Shown piece after piece: positions 1 through 8,266 of a stretch of 64,000 bases of DNA; the first letter of the stretch is position 1, and the number at the start of each line of letters is the position of its first letter. The notes beneath the pieces are model-generated. The model was not told where the DNA came from. It searched no databases and saw only the letters and a program-made list of their open reading frames with translations. This DNA comes from Lysinibacillus antri. Its GTDB lineage: Bacteria > Bacillota > Bacilli > Bacillales_A > Planococcaceae. The stretch covers positions 1 through 64,000 of the forward strand of contig NZ_RYYR01000020.1 in assembly GCF_003977595.1 (NCBI RefSeq), written 5' to 3'. The position numbers and the translations under genes were made by a program.

Positions 1-206
1 CCGTAATTCTAGTATTCGAAAATAAGTAAAAATAGTGTTGGCAAGTGGTCGCAAAATTAATGACCATTTATTACATTTTTTGATTGCCAAATGCACCTTA
101 CTCTAAAGATTTTTAACTATACAAAAATTCATTCATAAGTATGAAATTTTTTCCAAATAAAATATAGTATATTTAAATCAAGGAGAATTATAAAAGGGTA
201 TGTCAT

Positions 207-414
207 ATGAAAGGCTTATATATGTGCTATAACAAATGCAGTAATTGTGGGATTATTTTTCTTATTTACAAAAACAGCAGTTAATGCAACTAATCCAATA
301 GATACATTGGTCTTCCGTTTTACAGTCGCTTTTATTCTGGTTTCTTTAATAAGAATATTTAAAGCTGTGAAAGTAAATATACAAATAAAAACAATAAAAT
401 TAGGGGGTTGGTTT
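207..414 (+). pseudogene. EamA/DMT-family transporter, N-terminal remnant
   Basis: The first about 70 codons of a drug/metabolite transporter-like protein are visible (segments such as AITNAVIVGLFFLFTKTAVN and PIDTLVFRFTVAFILVSLIR, two membrane helices). The likely ATG at 207 is one base out of frame with the rest: dropping one base near 222 restores MKGLY-CAITNAV. Nothing of the remaining eight or so helices is present; the sequence runs straight into the ribosome site of the next gene. I read this as a frameshifted, 3'-truncated relic. Confidence 0.65.
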
Positions 415-417
415 GAG

Positions 418-1239
418 ATGAATTATTATGTTTGTGAAACGTGTGGAGTTCAATATGAAAAATCTATTGTTGAACCAAGTGAATGTAAAATTTGTACTGA
501 TGAGAGACAATACGTTAGTGTAAACGGGCAAAGTTGGACAACTTTAGATAAATTAGTGGCGTCTAGTCAGTATAAAAATAAGATTACTTTTGAAGAAGAT
601 GGATTACACAGTATTAAAACTTTCCCTACATTCGGTATTGGACAGACTGCTTACTTAGTTCAGAATAGCCATTTTAATTTGTTATGGGATTGTATTACCT
701 ATATTGATAATGAAACTATTACTAATATTAAAGAATTAGGTGGAATTAATGCAATTGCATTATCTCATCCACATTACTACTCTAGCCAAGTAGAGTGGGC
801 AGAAGCATTCGATGTACCAATCTATATTCATGAGGATGATAAAGAATGGGTAACTAGACCAAGTGAGCATATTGTCTTTTGGTCAGGTGAAGAATTGATT
901 TTAAAAGAAGGAATAGTATTACATCGTGTAGGAGGACATTTTAAAGGATCTACAGTTTTAGAATGGCAGAATAATAAAAAAGAGGGCGTTTTATTTGTTG
1001 GAGATATCATTCGTGTAGTGGCAGATCGTAAATGGGTAACTTTTATGTATAGCTATCCAAACTTTATTCCATTACCAACGAATATTGTGAAACGAATTGC
1101 AAGTCAAATAGATGCATTTAATTTCGAAAAGTTAATTGACGCATTCCATCGAGTAATTGAAAAGGATGCTAAAGAACGTGTTCAAATTTCAGCAGCCCGA
1201 TACATTGCAGCGTTAGAAAATAAACTTTTTGAAACATAA
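418..1239 (+). CDS. metallo-beta-lactamase-fold protein with N-terminal zinc-ribbon-like motif
   Basis: A 273-residue protein starting MNYYVCETCGVQ, preceded by TTAGGGGG at a good distance, so I place the start at 418 although the frame stays open upstream into the transporter relic. Residues 6-9 (CETC) and a second CxxC about 20 residues on form a rubredoxin/zinc-ribbon-like pair. The rest has the outline of an MBL fold: a SHPHYYSS segment where HxHxDH would be expected, VGGHFKGS, and VGDIIRV as the metal-bridging Asp strand. The first metal motif is degenerate (no DH), as in the poorly characterised YflN-like group, so the substrate is unknown. A hydrolase or lactonase-like role is inference. 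Confidence 0.75.
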   Translation: MNYYVCETCGVQYEKSIVEPSECKICTDERQYVSVNGQSWTTLDKLVASSQYKNKITFEEDGLHSIKTFPTFGIGQTAYLVQNSHFNLLWDCITYIDNETITNIKELGGINAIALSHPHYYSSQVEWAEAFDVPIYIHEDDKEWVTRPSEHIVFWSGEELILKEGIVLHRVGGHFKGSTVLEWQNNKKEGVLFVGDIIRVVADRKWVTFMYSYPNFIPLPTNIVKRIASQIDAFNFEKLIDAFHRVIEKDAKERVQISAARYIAALENKLFET

Positions 1240-1297
1240 ATAATTACACACCAAATTAAATAATGTTCCCAAATAAAAATTAGGGAAGACACAATAG

Positions 1298-1336
1298 CCC
1301 AAGAAATTCTGTGAAAACAACATTTCTTGGGTTTTC
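1298..1336 (+). terminator. intrinsic terminator after the MBL-fold gene
   Basis: Inverted repeat CCCAAGAAAT ... ATTTCTTGGG followed by TTTTCCTTT, 58 bases after the stop codon. Confidence 0.75.
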
Positions 1337-1431
1337 CTTTGAAAATTGAGTAATAAAAGAGCAGTTAAAAGAGCTATTAGTAGTCATATAATTGCAATTG
1401 CCAGATAAATAACAATGAATAGTTTCTAACA

Positions 1432-1468
1432 CAAGCACCCAAGCCCAACGAGGGTGCTTGCGATTTTC
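1432..1468 (+). terminator. second hairpin with T-rich tail
   Basis: Perfect 9-bp stem CAAGCACCC ... GGGTGCTTG followed by CGATTTTCG. It lies between the MBL gene and the MFS promoter and may act as a back-up terminator. The rest of this 350-base gap holds only the promoter described next. Confidence 0.55.
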
Positions 1469-1523
1469 GTAAGTACGATTTAATGTAATGTTTAAAATTC
1501 TAAATTAATTTTTTATTTTTTAG

Positions 1524-1553
1524 TTTACATAGGATAGGGGGGTATGGTATAAA
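1524..1553 (+). promoter_or_regulatory. promoter of the MFS gene with overlapping G-rich operator-like sequence
   Basis: TTTACA (1524-1529), 18-base spacer, TATAAA (1548-1553) with an extended -10 TG at 1545-1546. The spacer holds ATAGGGGGGTATGG, which resembles a half of CsoR-family copper operators (G tract next to TAT). The position between -35 and -10 would suit a repressor. A similar G tract recurs at 2956-2972. Confidence 0.5.
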
Positions 1554-1591
1554 ATATAATAAATAAAAAATTGGAAATGAGGATTTCTATT

Positions 1592-2908
1592 ATGGATACA
1601 GTTTTAGCAGGTAAACAGAAAACAGATATCTCCAATAATTTTGTTTTAACTTTATTTTTAACAGGAATTTTTATGGGTGCGTTAGATCATGGAATTGTTG
1701 GGCCTGCATTAAGTTCTATTAACGAATTTTTTGGTATTTCAACATCGTGGGGGGTTTGGAGTTTTACAATCTATACATTGTTCTTTTCAGTCAGTATTCC
1801 GTTGATGGGGAAAATGTCGGATCGTTTTGGTAGAAAGAAAATATATATGATAGGAATCGCTTTATTTGGTATAGGATCATTAATTGCTTCTTTATCTCCT
1901 AACTTTTTTAGTTTTCTGTTAGGTAGAATGATTCAAGCAATTGGTACAGGTGGTATATACCCCATTGTTGGAGCTTTCATTGCAACAAGTTACCCGGATG
2001 CAAAAAGAACTAAAATGTTAGGTTTAATAGGTGTAGTTTTTGGGTTAGGTACAATCCTAGGTCCAATCATTGGTGGAATCATTATTGGAACTATGGAATG
2101 GCAATGGATTTTCCTAATTAATATACCAATATCTATTCTAGTCTTATTCTTCATGCTTCCTGTAAAGATCCATCAACAGATTATAACTAAACCGATTGAT
2201 TTTTATGGAATGATTTTTCTTGTAATTATCATTTTTACTATCATGTTAGGGATTACATTAAAGAATATATGGTTGTTATTAATTGGTATTGGGTTGGTAG
2301 GGTTTTTTGTAAAGTATGAAAGGAAAACAGTGGACCCTGTTTTAAACATCGAATATTTCAAAAAATTTAATACATTAGTTGTATTAGTACTATCATTGCT
2401 TTCTGGTTTTATTATGGCAAGTACAATTAATTTACTACCGTTTTTCATTGAGACTCAATTTTCCCTTAATAAGAGCTATTCGGCACTAAGTGTTATACCC
2501 CTTGCAATTGCATCAATGGTTGCATCGTTGTTAGGAGGGTACTTAGGAGGGAAAATAGGTGCAAAAAAAGTGATAGCAATAGGCTTCTCTCTAACCTTAG
2601 TCAGTGCTATATTGATTACATTTTCCCAACAATATGAAGTACTTCTTTTGGCTATAACGGTGATTGGATTTGGTATTGGGATTATAATTGGGTCCCCATT
2701 AAATGTGATAATGATTCAAAATGTACAACAAAATGAAACCGGTTCAGCTATAGGTTATTTAAGTTTAGCACGTTCAATGGGTTCGACTATGGGACCTACA
2801 ATTGCAGGGATTCTCATCGCGCTAAGTTCGAATGGCTATATGTATGTAAATATATTAATTGCTTTTCTCTCACTACTAAGCGTTTTAATTATTCTAAGTA
2901 AAAAGTAA
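1592..2908 (+). CDS. MFS drug:H+ antiporter-like exporter
   Basis: A 438-residue, very hydrophobic protein. The N-terminal half has the MFS motif A version GKMSDRFGRKK in the loop after helix 2, and motif C-like glycines (GLGTILGPIIGG) in helix 5, which marks antiporters of the DHA type; the fold appears to be 12-14 helices. I chose ATG 1592 (MDTVLAGKQ) because GAGG lies 9 bases upstream; TTG 1571 and ATG 1577 are in frame but have no ribosome site. It is followed by a metal-related cluster, yet the substrate cannot be read from the sequence. Confidence 0.85.
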   Translation: MDTVLAGKQKTDISNNFVLTLFLTGIFMGALDHGIVGPALSSINEFFGISTSWGVWSFTIYTLFFSVSIPLMGKMSDRFGRKKIYMIGIALFGIGSLIASLSPNFFSFLLGRMIQAIGTGGIYPIVGAFIATSYPDAKRTKMLGLIGVVFGLGTILGPIIGGIIIGTMEWQWIFLINIPISILVLFFMLPVKIHQQIITKPIDFYGMIFLVIIIFTIMLGITLKNIWLLLIGIGLVGFFVKYERKTVDPVLNIEYFKKFNTLVVLVLSLLSGFIMASTINLLPFFIETQFSLNKSYSALSVIPLAIASMVASLLGGYLGGKIGAKKVIAIGFSLTLVSAILITFSQQYEVLLLAITVIGFGIGIIIGSPLNVIMIQNVQQNETGSAIGYLSLARSMGSTMGPTIAGILIALSSNGYMYVNILIAFLSLLSVLIILSKK

Positions 2909-2955
2909 AACCATTTAGGTAGCGAATTTGACTACCAAATTTTTTGGTCAATTAT

Positions 2956-2972
2956 ATAGGGGGGGTGGGTAT
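2956..2972. promoter_or_regulatory. G-rich CsoR-like operator candidate
   Basis: ATATAGGGGGGGTGGGTATG lies 65 bases before the SDR/copper-chaperone/YdhK genes and resembles the G tract plus GGTATG seen in the MFS promoter at 1531-1550. CsoR-type Cu(I) sensors bind G/C-tract operators of this general kind. No csoR gene is in the window. Confidence 0.35.
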
Positions 2973-3031
2973 GTGGAGCCGTAATCAGTTATTATCCATA
3001 GCAATAAAAAAATAAAAAGGAGCGTAAAGGA

Positions 3032-3634
3032 ATGAAAATTCTTTTAGTAGGTGCAACTGGTACTATTGGGAGTGCTGTTCGCAACGAATTGACATTGCGG
3101 CATGAAATTATTACTGCAGGGCGGAATGGGGCGGACATCTTTGTAGATATTACATCTCCGGAAAGCATTAAAAATATGTATCAGACAGTAGGAAAAGTAG
3201 ATGCAGTAATTAATACTGCTGGGAATGTTTACTTTGGATCTTTATCAGAACTAACTCTAGAAAATAATGAGATTACTATCCAAAGTAAATTAAAAGGACA
3301 AATGAATCTCGTTTTACTTGGGCTTAATCATGTAAATGACAAAGGTAGTTTTACTTTGACAACTGGGATTACAATGGATGACCCTGTAGTGGGCGGAGCT
3401 TCTGCTGCAATGGCTTGTGGAGCAATCAGAGCATTTGTTCAATCGGCAGCGATTGATATGCCCCGTGGAATAAGAATAAACAATATAAGCCCTACTGTTT
3501 TAGAGGAAGCAATTGAAGAGTATGGTCCTGCTTTTCCCGGAATTGTGCCAGTTTCCGGAAAAAAAGTAGCGCAAGCCTTTAGAAAAAGCGTAGAAGGTGC
3601 ACAAACAGGTCAGACTTACACACTTTATTGTTAG
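3032..3634 (+). CDS. short-chain dehydrogenase/reductase-family protein
   Basis: A 200-residue Rossmann protein with the nucleotide-binding glycine pattern VGATGTIGSAV at residues 6-16 and the NTAGNVYFG segment that corresponds to the NNAG motif of short-chain dehydrogenases. The YxxxK catalytic pair is not evident: the expected stretch reads GGASAAMACGAIRAF. It therefore belongs to the short atypical SDR group whose activities are uncertain. The start follows AAAAAGGAGCGTAAAGGA. It precedes the CopZ-like gene by 67 bases and may be cotranscribed with it. Confidence 0.8.
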   Translation: MKILLVGATGTIGSAVRNELTLRHEIITAGRNGADIFVDITSPESIKNMYQTVGKVDAVINTAGNVYFGSLSELTLENNEITIQSKLKGQMNLVLLGLNHVNDKGSFTLTTGITMDDPVVGGASAAMACGAIRAFVQSAAIDMPRGIRINNISPTVLEEAIEEYGPAFPGIVPVSGKKVAQAFRKSVEGAQTGQTYTLYC

Positions 3635-3701
3635 AACATCATTATTCATGTCGATATTAATCCAATCGCATAAGAATTATAAATATAAGGAGGATAAAAA
3701 A

Positions 3702-3908
3702 ATGAAAGAATCTACATTTATAGTTAATGGAATGTCATGTAATGGTTGTGCTAGAAAAATTGAAAACGCGCTTACAGAAACGAAGGGAGTCAAAACCTCT
3801 CGAATAGACTTTAGTAAGAGAGAGGCATATGTGCAATATGATGAAACTCAAACGACTTTAGAAGCAATACAAAATGTGGTCATTCAAAAAGGTTATTCAA
3901 TAGAATAA
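3702..3908 (+). CDS. copZ: CopZ-like heavy-metal-associated (HMA) chaperone
   Basis: A 68-residue single HMA domain. The metal site GMSCNGCARK (MxCxxC, Cys14 and Cys17) binds Cu(I) in CopZ and Atx1 proteins, and the C-terminal GYSIE end is typical of the family. The start at 3702 follows AAGGAGGA by 7 bases; longer reading frames upstream lack such a site. The usual partner CopA ATPase is not adjacent; instead a YdhK-like lipoprotein follows. The copper role rests on family knowledge. Confidence 0.85.
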   Translation: MKESTFIVNGMSCNGCARKIENALTETKGVKTSRIDFSKREAYVQYDETQTTLEAIQNVVIQKGYSIE

Positions 3909-3962
3909 TCAATTCTTAAGTAGTCTGGACTAATGATTTCAATAAAAGATAGGAGAATGTAT

Positions 3963-4544
3963 ATGAAAAATAAAATAATGTTAGGAACTAGTTTTTTATT
4001 AGCACTTACTATTCTTACTGCATGTGGGGATACTAGTAATTCAGATTCAGAAGGTAGCACACAAAAAGAGGAATCAGAAACTATGGATCATTCAGCTATG
4101 GACCATGGAAATATGAATCATTCGTCTAATGGGGAAGTTCCGGAGGGGTTAAAGGCAGCTGAAAACCCAAAATTTGAAGTTGGTAGCCATGCGATTATTA
4201 AAACTGATCATATGGAAGGAATGAATGGATCAGAGGCCACAATTGTAGGAGCGTATGATACGACGGTATACACTGTTACCTATACCCCAACAACTGGTGG
4301 GGAACAAGTTAAAAACCATAAATGGGTGATCCATGAGGAATTAGAAGGTGTCGATACAGAACCTCTAGAACCTGGTGCAGAAGTAACATTAAATGCTGAT
4401 CACATGGAGGGTATGAAAGGGGCCACTGCCACGGTTGATTCTGTAGAAAATACAACGGTGTATATGGTGGATTATACTTCCTCTACAGGGGAGAAGGTAA
4501 CAAATCATAAATGGGTGACTGAGAGTGAGTTATCAAATAAGTAA
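3963..4544 (+). CDS. ydhK: YdhK-like lipoprotein with two DUF1541 repeats
   Basis: A 193-residue secreted lipoprotein. The signal peptide ends in the lipobox LTAC (Cys about residue 21 of MKNKIMLGT...), followed by an acidic Ser-rich linker and a Met/His-rich stretch (MDHSAMDHGNMNHSS) able to bind metal. Two repeats of about 55 residues follow, each with HMEGM, ATxxGAYDTTVYTVTY-like and NHKWV segments, the DUF1541 pattern of Bacillus YdhK. ATG 3963 is preferred because TAGGAG lies 7 bases upstream. Its position after a copper chaperone suggests an extracellular metal-handling role; this is inference. Confidence 0.85.
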   Translation: MKNKIMLGTSFLLALTILTACGDTSNSDSEGSTQKEESETMDHSAMDHGNMNHSSNGEVPEGLKAAENPKFEVGSHAIIKTDHMEGMNGSEATIVGAYDTTVYTVTYTPTTGGEQVKNHKWVIHEELEGVDTEPLEPGAEVTLNADHMEGMKGATATVDSVENTTVYMVDYTSSTGEKVTNHKWVTESELSNK

Positions 4545-4613
4545 TGAAAATTCCATATAATATTAAACTTTACCATGATATTTTAATATATTAAGGAGTA
4601 TTTTCATTAATGC

Positions 4614-4667
4614 TGAAAGAGTGTGTTTTGAACATTTTTTTGTCAATCACACTTTTTCATTTTATTT
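4614..4667 (+). terminator. possible terminator after ydhK
   Basis: TGAAAGAGTGTG pairs with CACACTTTTTCA (one mismatch) across a T-rich loop, followed by TTTTATTT. It lies 70 bases past the ydhK stop. Confidence 0.45.
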
Positions 4668-4678
4668 ATCCCGCATTA

Positions 4679-4820
4679 ACGGGCAGTAAGACTCCCACTT
4701 CAAGATTTTAGTGAAGCGAAAAAGATAAGTGGGAGATCAACTGCCCGTAAAAGCCCGATTGGTTCAACTAACAATCAGTGGGGGATGAAGAAAACCCCCC
4801 ACTGATTGAAGTTTCACTTT
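4679..4820 (+). mobile_element. nested palindromes resembling an IS200/IS605-type right end (solo relic)
   Basis: Three perfect stems are packed here. ACGGGCAGT (4679-4687) pairs with ACTGCCCGT (4740-4748); inside it CTCCCACTT (4692-4700) pairs with AAGTGGGAG (4727-4735); then a 13-bp hairpin 4772-4784/4796-4808. The block ends GAAGTTTCACTTT. The arrangement recalls the structured right ends of IS605-family/TnpB elements in Bacillales, which encode guide (omega) RNAs. No tnpA or tnpB is present, so at most this is a solo end or a derived non-autonomous element. The assignment rests on remembered resemblance. Confidence 0.5.
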
Positions 4821-5008
4821 ATTGGGTATTTTGATATCGAAATTTGTTGCTGGAGCTAACAGTAATGTTCTAAAGTCTAGATAAAAAATTATTCATCCTT
4901 CATCAGAACCGACAAGAACGGGTGTATGAATAGTAATATCTAAAATTAAATCATTTCAATCCCAATCTCTCATAGATATATGAGGATTTGCAGTATGAAA
5001 ACCTAAGC

Positions 5009-5260
5009 TTAGACTTCTATATAGGTAAACACATCGTCTGGAGAGAAGAATCCTCTTAATGTAATCGTGCATGTTCCTGTATCGATTATTGTTCTTGCAA
5101 TTTCAAACATTGTAACCTCATAAATCCTAAGATTAATCATTAATGCTCTCTACCAGAATACAGGCCTATCTTTGTCCTTATTGAAATAAAAAAACTCCTC
5201 ATAATCAGGCGGAATGTATATCCAAACCTAACTACAAGGAGCACCTATTGAATCTAGGGT
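5009..5260 (-). pseudogene. remnants of an unidentified decayed gene
   Basis: On the minus strand two short stretches read like real protein. Around 5160-5236 an open piece ends IPPDYEEFFYFNKDKDRPVFW then stop, and 5140-5009 encodes a 43-residue frame starting MINLRIYEVTMFEIARTIID and ending SPDDVFTYIEV. A stop codon precedes the first piece directly and no good ribosome site serves either. I do not recognise the family. The remaining sequence between 4820 and 5284 shows no other signal. Confidence 0.35.
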
Positions 5261-5284
5261 AATCTTCATCGTATTCAGTATTTA

Positions 5285-6481
5285 TTAAGCTTCACTACCA
5301 TCACAGTAAGAAGCAACTACAGCAGCCATTGCTTTGGCACTGATGATCAGGCTTTTTTCATTAATATCAAATTTCGGATGATGGTGTGGGTATGCTTCAC
5401 CTGACTCAGGAAGGGCACCTACATAGAAGAAACATCCTGGTACTTTTTCGAGATAATAAGCAAAATCTTCAGAGGGTGGCAGTGGGGGTGTTTCTAAAAC
5501 TGCTTCCACTTCTGGAATGGATGCTTGTTCTAAAGCTTGACGTACCTGTTCGGTTACTTCTGGATCATTATGTAGAACCGGATAGTCATTGCTATATTCT
5601 AAGCTACATTGTACTCCATATGATTTTTCTAATCCTTCTGTAAAGGCGCGTACTTCATTTTCTACGATTTCTCGAGTCTCCGGAGACATTGTTCGAACAT
5701 CGCCTTCAATTGTTACGGCATCCTTGATTACATTAAATGTACCTTTCCCATCAAAATTTCCAATCGTCACGGAAGCGATATCGAATGGGTTAATTCGGCG
5801 GCTCACGATGGTTTGTAAATTCATGACGAATGAACTTGCCGCAATAATCGCATCATTGGCTAGGTGTGGCGATGAGCCGTGTCCACCCCTACCTTGAACA
5901 ATTAATTTAAAATAGGATCTTCCTGTTTGTGTGTTTCCGCTTCTGTAATAAATCTGACCTGTTTTCATGGTACTCATGACATGTATTCCAATGATTGCAT
6001 CTACGCCATCCAGCACCCCTGCTTTAATCATACCAATTGCGCCACCTGGAGGAGCTTCTTCTGCTGGCTGATGAATCACTTTAACCGTGCCTTGTAATTG
6101 ATCTTTAAACTCCGCTAATGTTTCCGCTAATACCAGCATGTATGCGGTATGACCGTCGTGACCACATGCATGCATAACCCCTTCGTTTTTTGAGGCAAAA
6201 GGTAATCCAGTTTCTTCTTTGATTGGTAAGGCATCGAAATCAGCACGAATCGCAATTGTTTTTCCGGGTTTTGCGCCTTTAATCATTACAACGACACCAC
6301 GCTCTCCACCAAAGTTCGTTTCAACCGAATCCACTGGAACTGCATTATAAAAATTACGAATATATTTGGCTGTTTCCTCTTCTTGAAAGGAAAGTTCTGG
6401 ATGTTCATGGAGATAGCGGCGGATTTCGATAATGCGCTCCTTTTTTTCATCCAATTTATTCATGAGTTTGTCTAATAACAT
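5285..6481 (-). CDS. M20-family amidohydrolase (N-acyl amino acid/hippurate hydrolase type)
   Basis: A 398-residue zinc amidohydrolase. It has the M20D signatures: RRYLHEHPELSFQEEET near the N-terminus, IRADFDALPI, MHACGHDGHTA (metal Cys/His), HQPAEEAPPGG (catalytic Glu), GRGGHGSSPH in the lid domain, and PHHHPKFDI near the C-terminus. Length matches the hippurate/IAA-amino acid hydrolase group. The start follows TAGGGAG on the minus strand. It sits downstream of an ACS-type MFS carrier and near a divergent PucR-type regulator, so uptake and cleavage of an N-acyl amino acid is a reasonable guess. The exact acyl group is unknown. Confidence 0.85.
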   Translation of the reverse strand: MLLDKLMNKLDEKKERIIEIRRYLHEHPELSFQEEETAKYIRNFYNAVPVDSVETNFGGERGVVVMIKGAKPGKTIAIRADFDALPIKEETGLPFASKNEGVMHACGHDGHTAYMLVLAETLAEFKDQLQGTVKVIHQPAEEAPPGGAIGMIKAGVLDGVDAIIGIHVMSTMKTGQIYYRSGNTQTGRSYFKLIVQGRGGHGSSPHLANDAIIAASSFVMNLQTIVSRRINPFDIASVTIGNFDGKGTFNVIKDAVTIEGDVRTMSPETREIVENEVRAFTEGLEKSYGVQCSLEYSNDYPVLHNDPEVTEQVRQALEQASIPEVEAVLETPPLPPSEDFAYYLEKVPGCFFYVGALPESGEAYPHHHPKFDINEKSLIISAKAMAAVVASYCDGSEA

Positions 6482-6513
6482 TTGATAATCTCCCTAACTA
6501 TTATTCACTAACA

Positions 6514-6737
6514 AGAATGAGGCTGAGACAAAACAAAAATTGATTTCCGTTACGGAGACGCTTTCCGCGGGCGTGGCCTGAGCCTCCTCGTCGCTTTGCT
6601 CCTGCGGGGTCTCAAGGCTTACGCTGTTCCCGCAAGAGTCGCTCCTTCACTCCAATCAATTTTTAAAAGTATCCAATTCTTAATAATCGTAAAATGTAAT
6701 TCATTTAAAAAATCTACTTATGTCCCAACTTCATTCT
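6514..6737. repeat. palindromic intergenic repeat element
   Basis: Perfect 11-bp inverted repeats (AAAAATTGATT at 6535-6545 and AATCAATTTTT at 6654-6664) bracket a GC-rich core that can fold further (CGCTTTCCGCGGG, CTCCTGCGGGG, CCCGCAAGAG). Outside them, 6514-6533 and 6718-6737 form a second inverted pair beginning AGAATGA (14 of 17 positions match). The core composition is unlike its surroundings and resembles intergenic repeats common in Bacillaceae genomes. It separates the amidohydrolase from the upstream transporter gene and could attenuate transcription between them. Confidence 0.65.
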
Positions 6738-6758
6738 ATTTCTTCATTTGACACAAAT

Positions 6759-8006
6759 TTACATAACTTCTAAGTTTTGAGACTCCTGTTTTGCTTCGCT
6801 TGAAGGAGTAGTTTTCGATGTAAGCCCAGCTGCAGCAAAGATTCCTAAAACTGCACAGGCAATGATATACATAAATGCAGATGCATAGATTCCGTTAAAT
6901 ACTTCAATTAAATAGCCCATTACCATTGGTGCTAGGAAGGCGCCAATCATTCCGCCAAGATTAATCATTCCAAACGTAGACCCAATAACGTTCTTTGAGA
7001 AGATTTTATGTGGAAGACTAAAAATCGTTGCTACAATTGGTCCGTGGAAAAACATACAGATCGATTGATAAATAATCACTAGTGAAACGGACGGTGCGTT
7101 GAATAACAAATAAAGAGATCCAATCATAATAATGAAGCTTACAATAGCGAGATATTTCTCTTTTCCCATTAATAAAGATTTAATAAGCTGTCCACCGATA
7201 ATCACACCGACAGCCCCAGCCAAAGCAGGAATCGATGTCAGCATACCCATCGACATTAAATCAAGGCCTCTAACATCCACAAGATAAGGAGGCATCCATG
7301 AGATGAGGCCCCAAACGACCGTACTTACTCCAAACCACATAATAGCTAACTGCCAGCTTGTAGGAATCTTTAACACGTCTTTAAATGATGATTTTTGAAC
7401 CGTTTCTTCCTCAACTGTTTCTACTTGCATATTTTGCGGACTTAAATAATACCAAAGTAAGGCTGCAACAAAGAATCCTAATATACCAATTGTAATAAAG
7501 AGATTTTGCCAGCCAATCCACACAAGCAACGGGGTAGCAATTAAAGGCGCAATTACTCCTCCAAGTGAATTGGACGACATCATGATTGTTTGGGCACTCG
7601 TTCGCTCTTTCTTAGGAAAGACATCCGCTATTGCTTTTGAACTTGCTGCAGGATATCCTCCTTCACCAAGACCGAACATAAAACGAATAACAATCATCGA
7701 CATAAGAGACCAGGCCATCCCAGTAAAAATCGTAAATAAAGACCAAAATACAATCGCAATAACAATTACCTTTCTAGATCCGAATTTATCGGCAAGCCAA
7801 CCACCAGGTAATTGCATTAAGGCATAACCAGCAAAAAAACTACTGAGTACAACACCCATTACAGACGGGCTAAGATTAAAATCTTTTGCAATTTCCACAA
7901 TCCCAACATTCATCGCCATTCGATCAAGATAAGATAAACACCATCCTAAAAACAGCAATGAAAGAATCATATACCTCTTTTTATTATGAACTTGTCCTTT
8001 TTCCAT
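6759..8006 (-). CDS. MFS transporter, anion:cation symporter (ACS) type
   Basis: A 415-residue, 12-helix carrier. Near the N-terminus it has SYLDRMAMNVGI, then VLSSFFAGYALMQLPGGWLADKFGSRK, the loop 2-3 signature of the ACS family (hexuronate, glucarate, tartrate and 4-hydroxyphenylacetate carriers), and FMFGLGEGGYPAASSKAIADVFPKKER in the helix 4-5 region. The start follows TAGGGGGAGGG. It is paired with the M20 hydrolase downstream, and a close relative of it sits at 32636, also beside an M20 hydrolase. Together this suggests uptake of an anionic acylated amino acid. Substrate is inferred only. Confidence 0.85.
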   Translation of the reverse strand: MEKGQVHNKKRYMILSLLFLGWCLSYLDRMAMNVGIVEIAKDFNLSPSVMGVVLSSFFAGYALMQLPGGWLADKFGSRKVIVIAIVFWSLFTIFTGMAWSLMSMIVIRFMFGLGEGGYPAASSKAIADVFPKKERTSAQTIMMSSNSLGGVIAPLIATPLLVWIGWQNLFITIGILGFFVAALLWYYLSPQNMQVETVEEETVQKSSFKDVLKIPTSWQLAIMWFGVSTVVWGLISWMPPYLVDVRGLDLMSMGMLTSIPALAGAVGVIIGGQLIKSLLMGKEKYLAIVSFIIMIGSLYLLFNAPSVSLVIIYQSICMFFHGPIVATIFSLPHKIFSKNVIGSTFGMINLGGMIGAFLAPMVMGYLIEVFNGIYASAFMYIIACAVLGIFAAAGLTSKTTPSSEAKQESQNLEVM

Positions 8007-8142
8007 AAATACCCTCCCCCTAAAGCTACATACTCACTAACATCAGACGGTATCGTTTTCCATCCAATGTTTAAATAATCGAAAACGAGTGAAATAAACA
8101 ATTTTCGAGTTAGCTTCACCAACCGGATCCCCCTTTTAGAAA

Positions 8143-8186
8143 AGTAAGCGTTTTCTATATTCATTATTTAATGAATATTATATAAT
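8143..8186 (+). promoter_or_regulatory. control region between transporter and regulator
   Basis: The 260-base divergent gap holds a TATAAT at 8181-8186, a palindrome TTCATTATTTAATGAA just upstream (8160-8175), and AGTAAGCGTTTTCT at 8143-8156, which on the minus strand matches 12 of 14 positions of a CcpA cre site. TCGAAAA...TTTTCGA repeats lie near 8077-8107. No convincing -35 was found, so assignments are tentative. Confidence 0.3.
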
Positions 8187-8266
8187 TTCAGAAATGGGAT
8201 ATAAATGTGTGATTACACAAAGATATAAATAGAGAATTGTTGATTTCAACAATGGAGGTAGCATAT

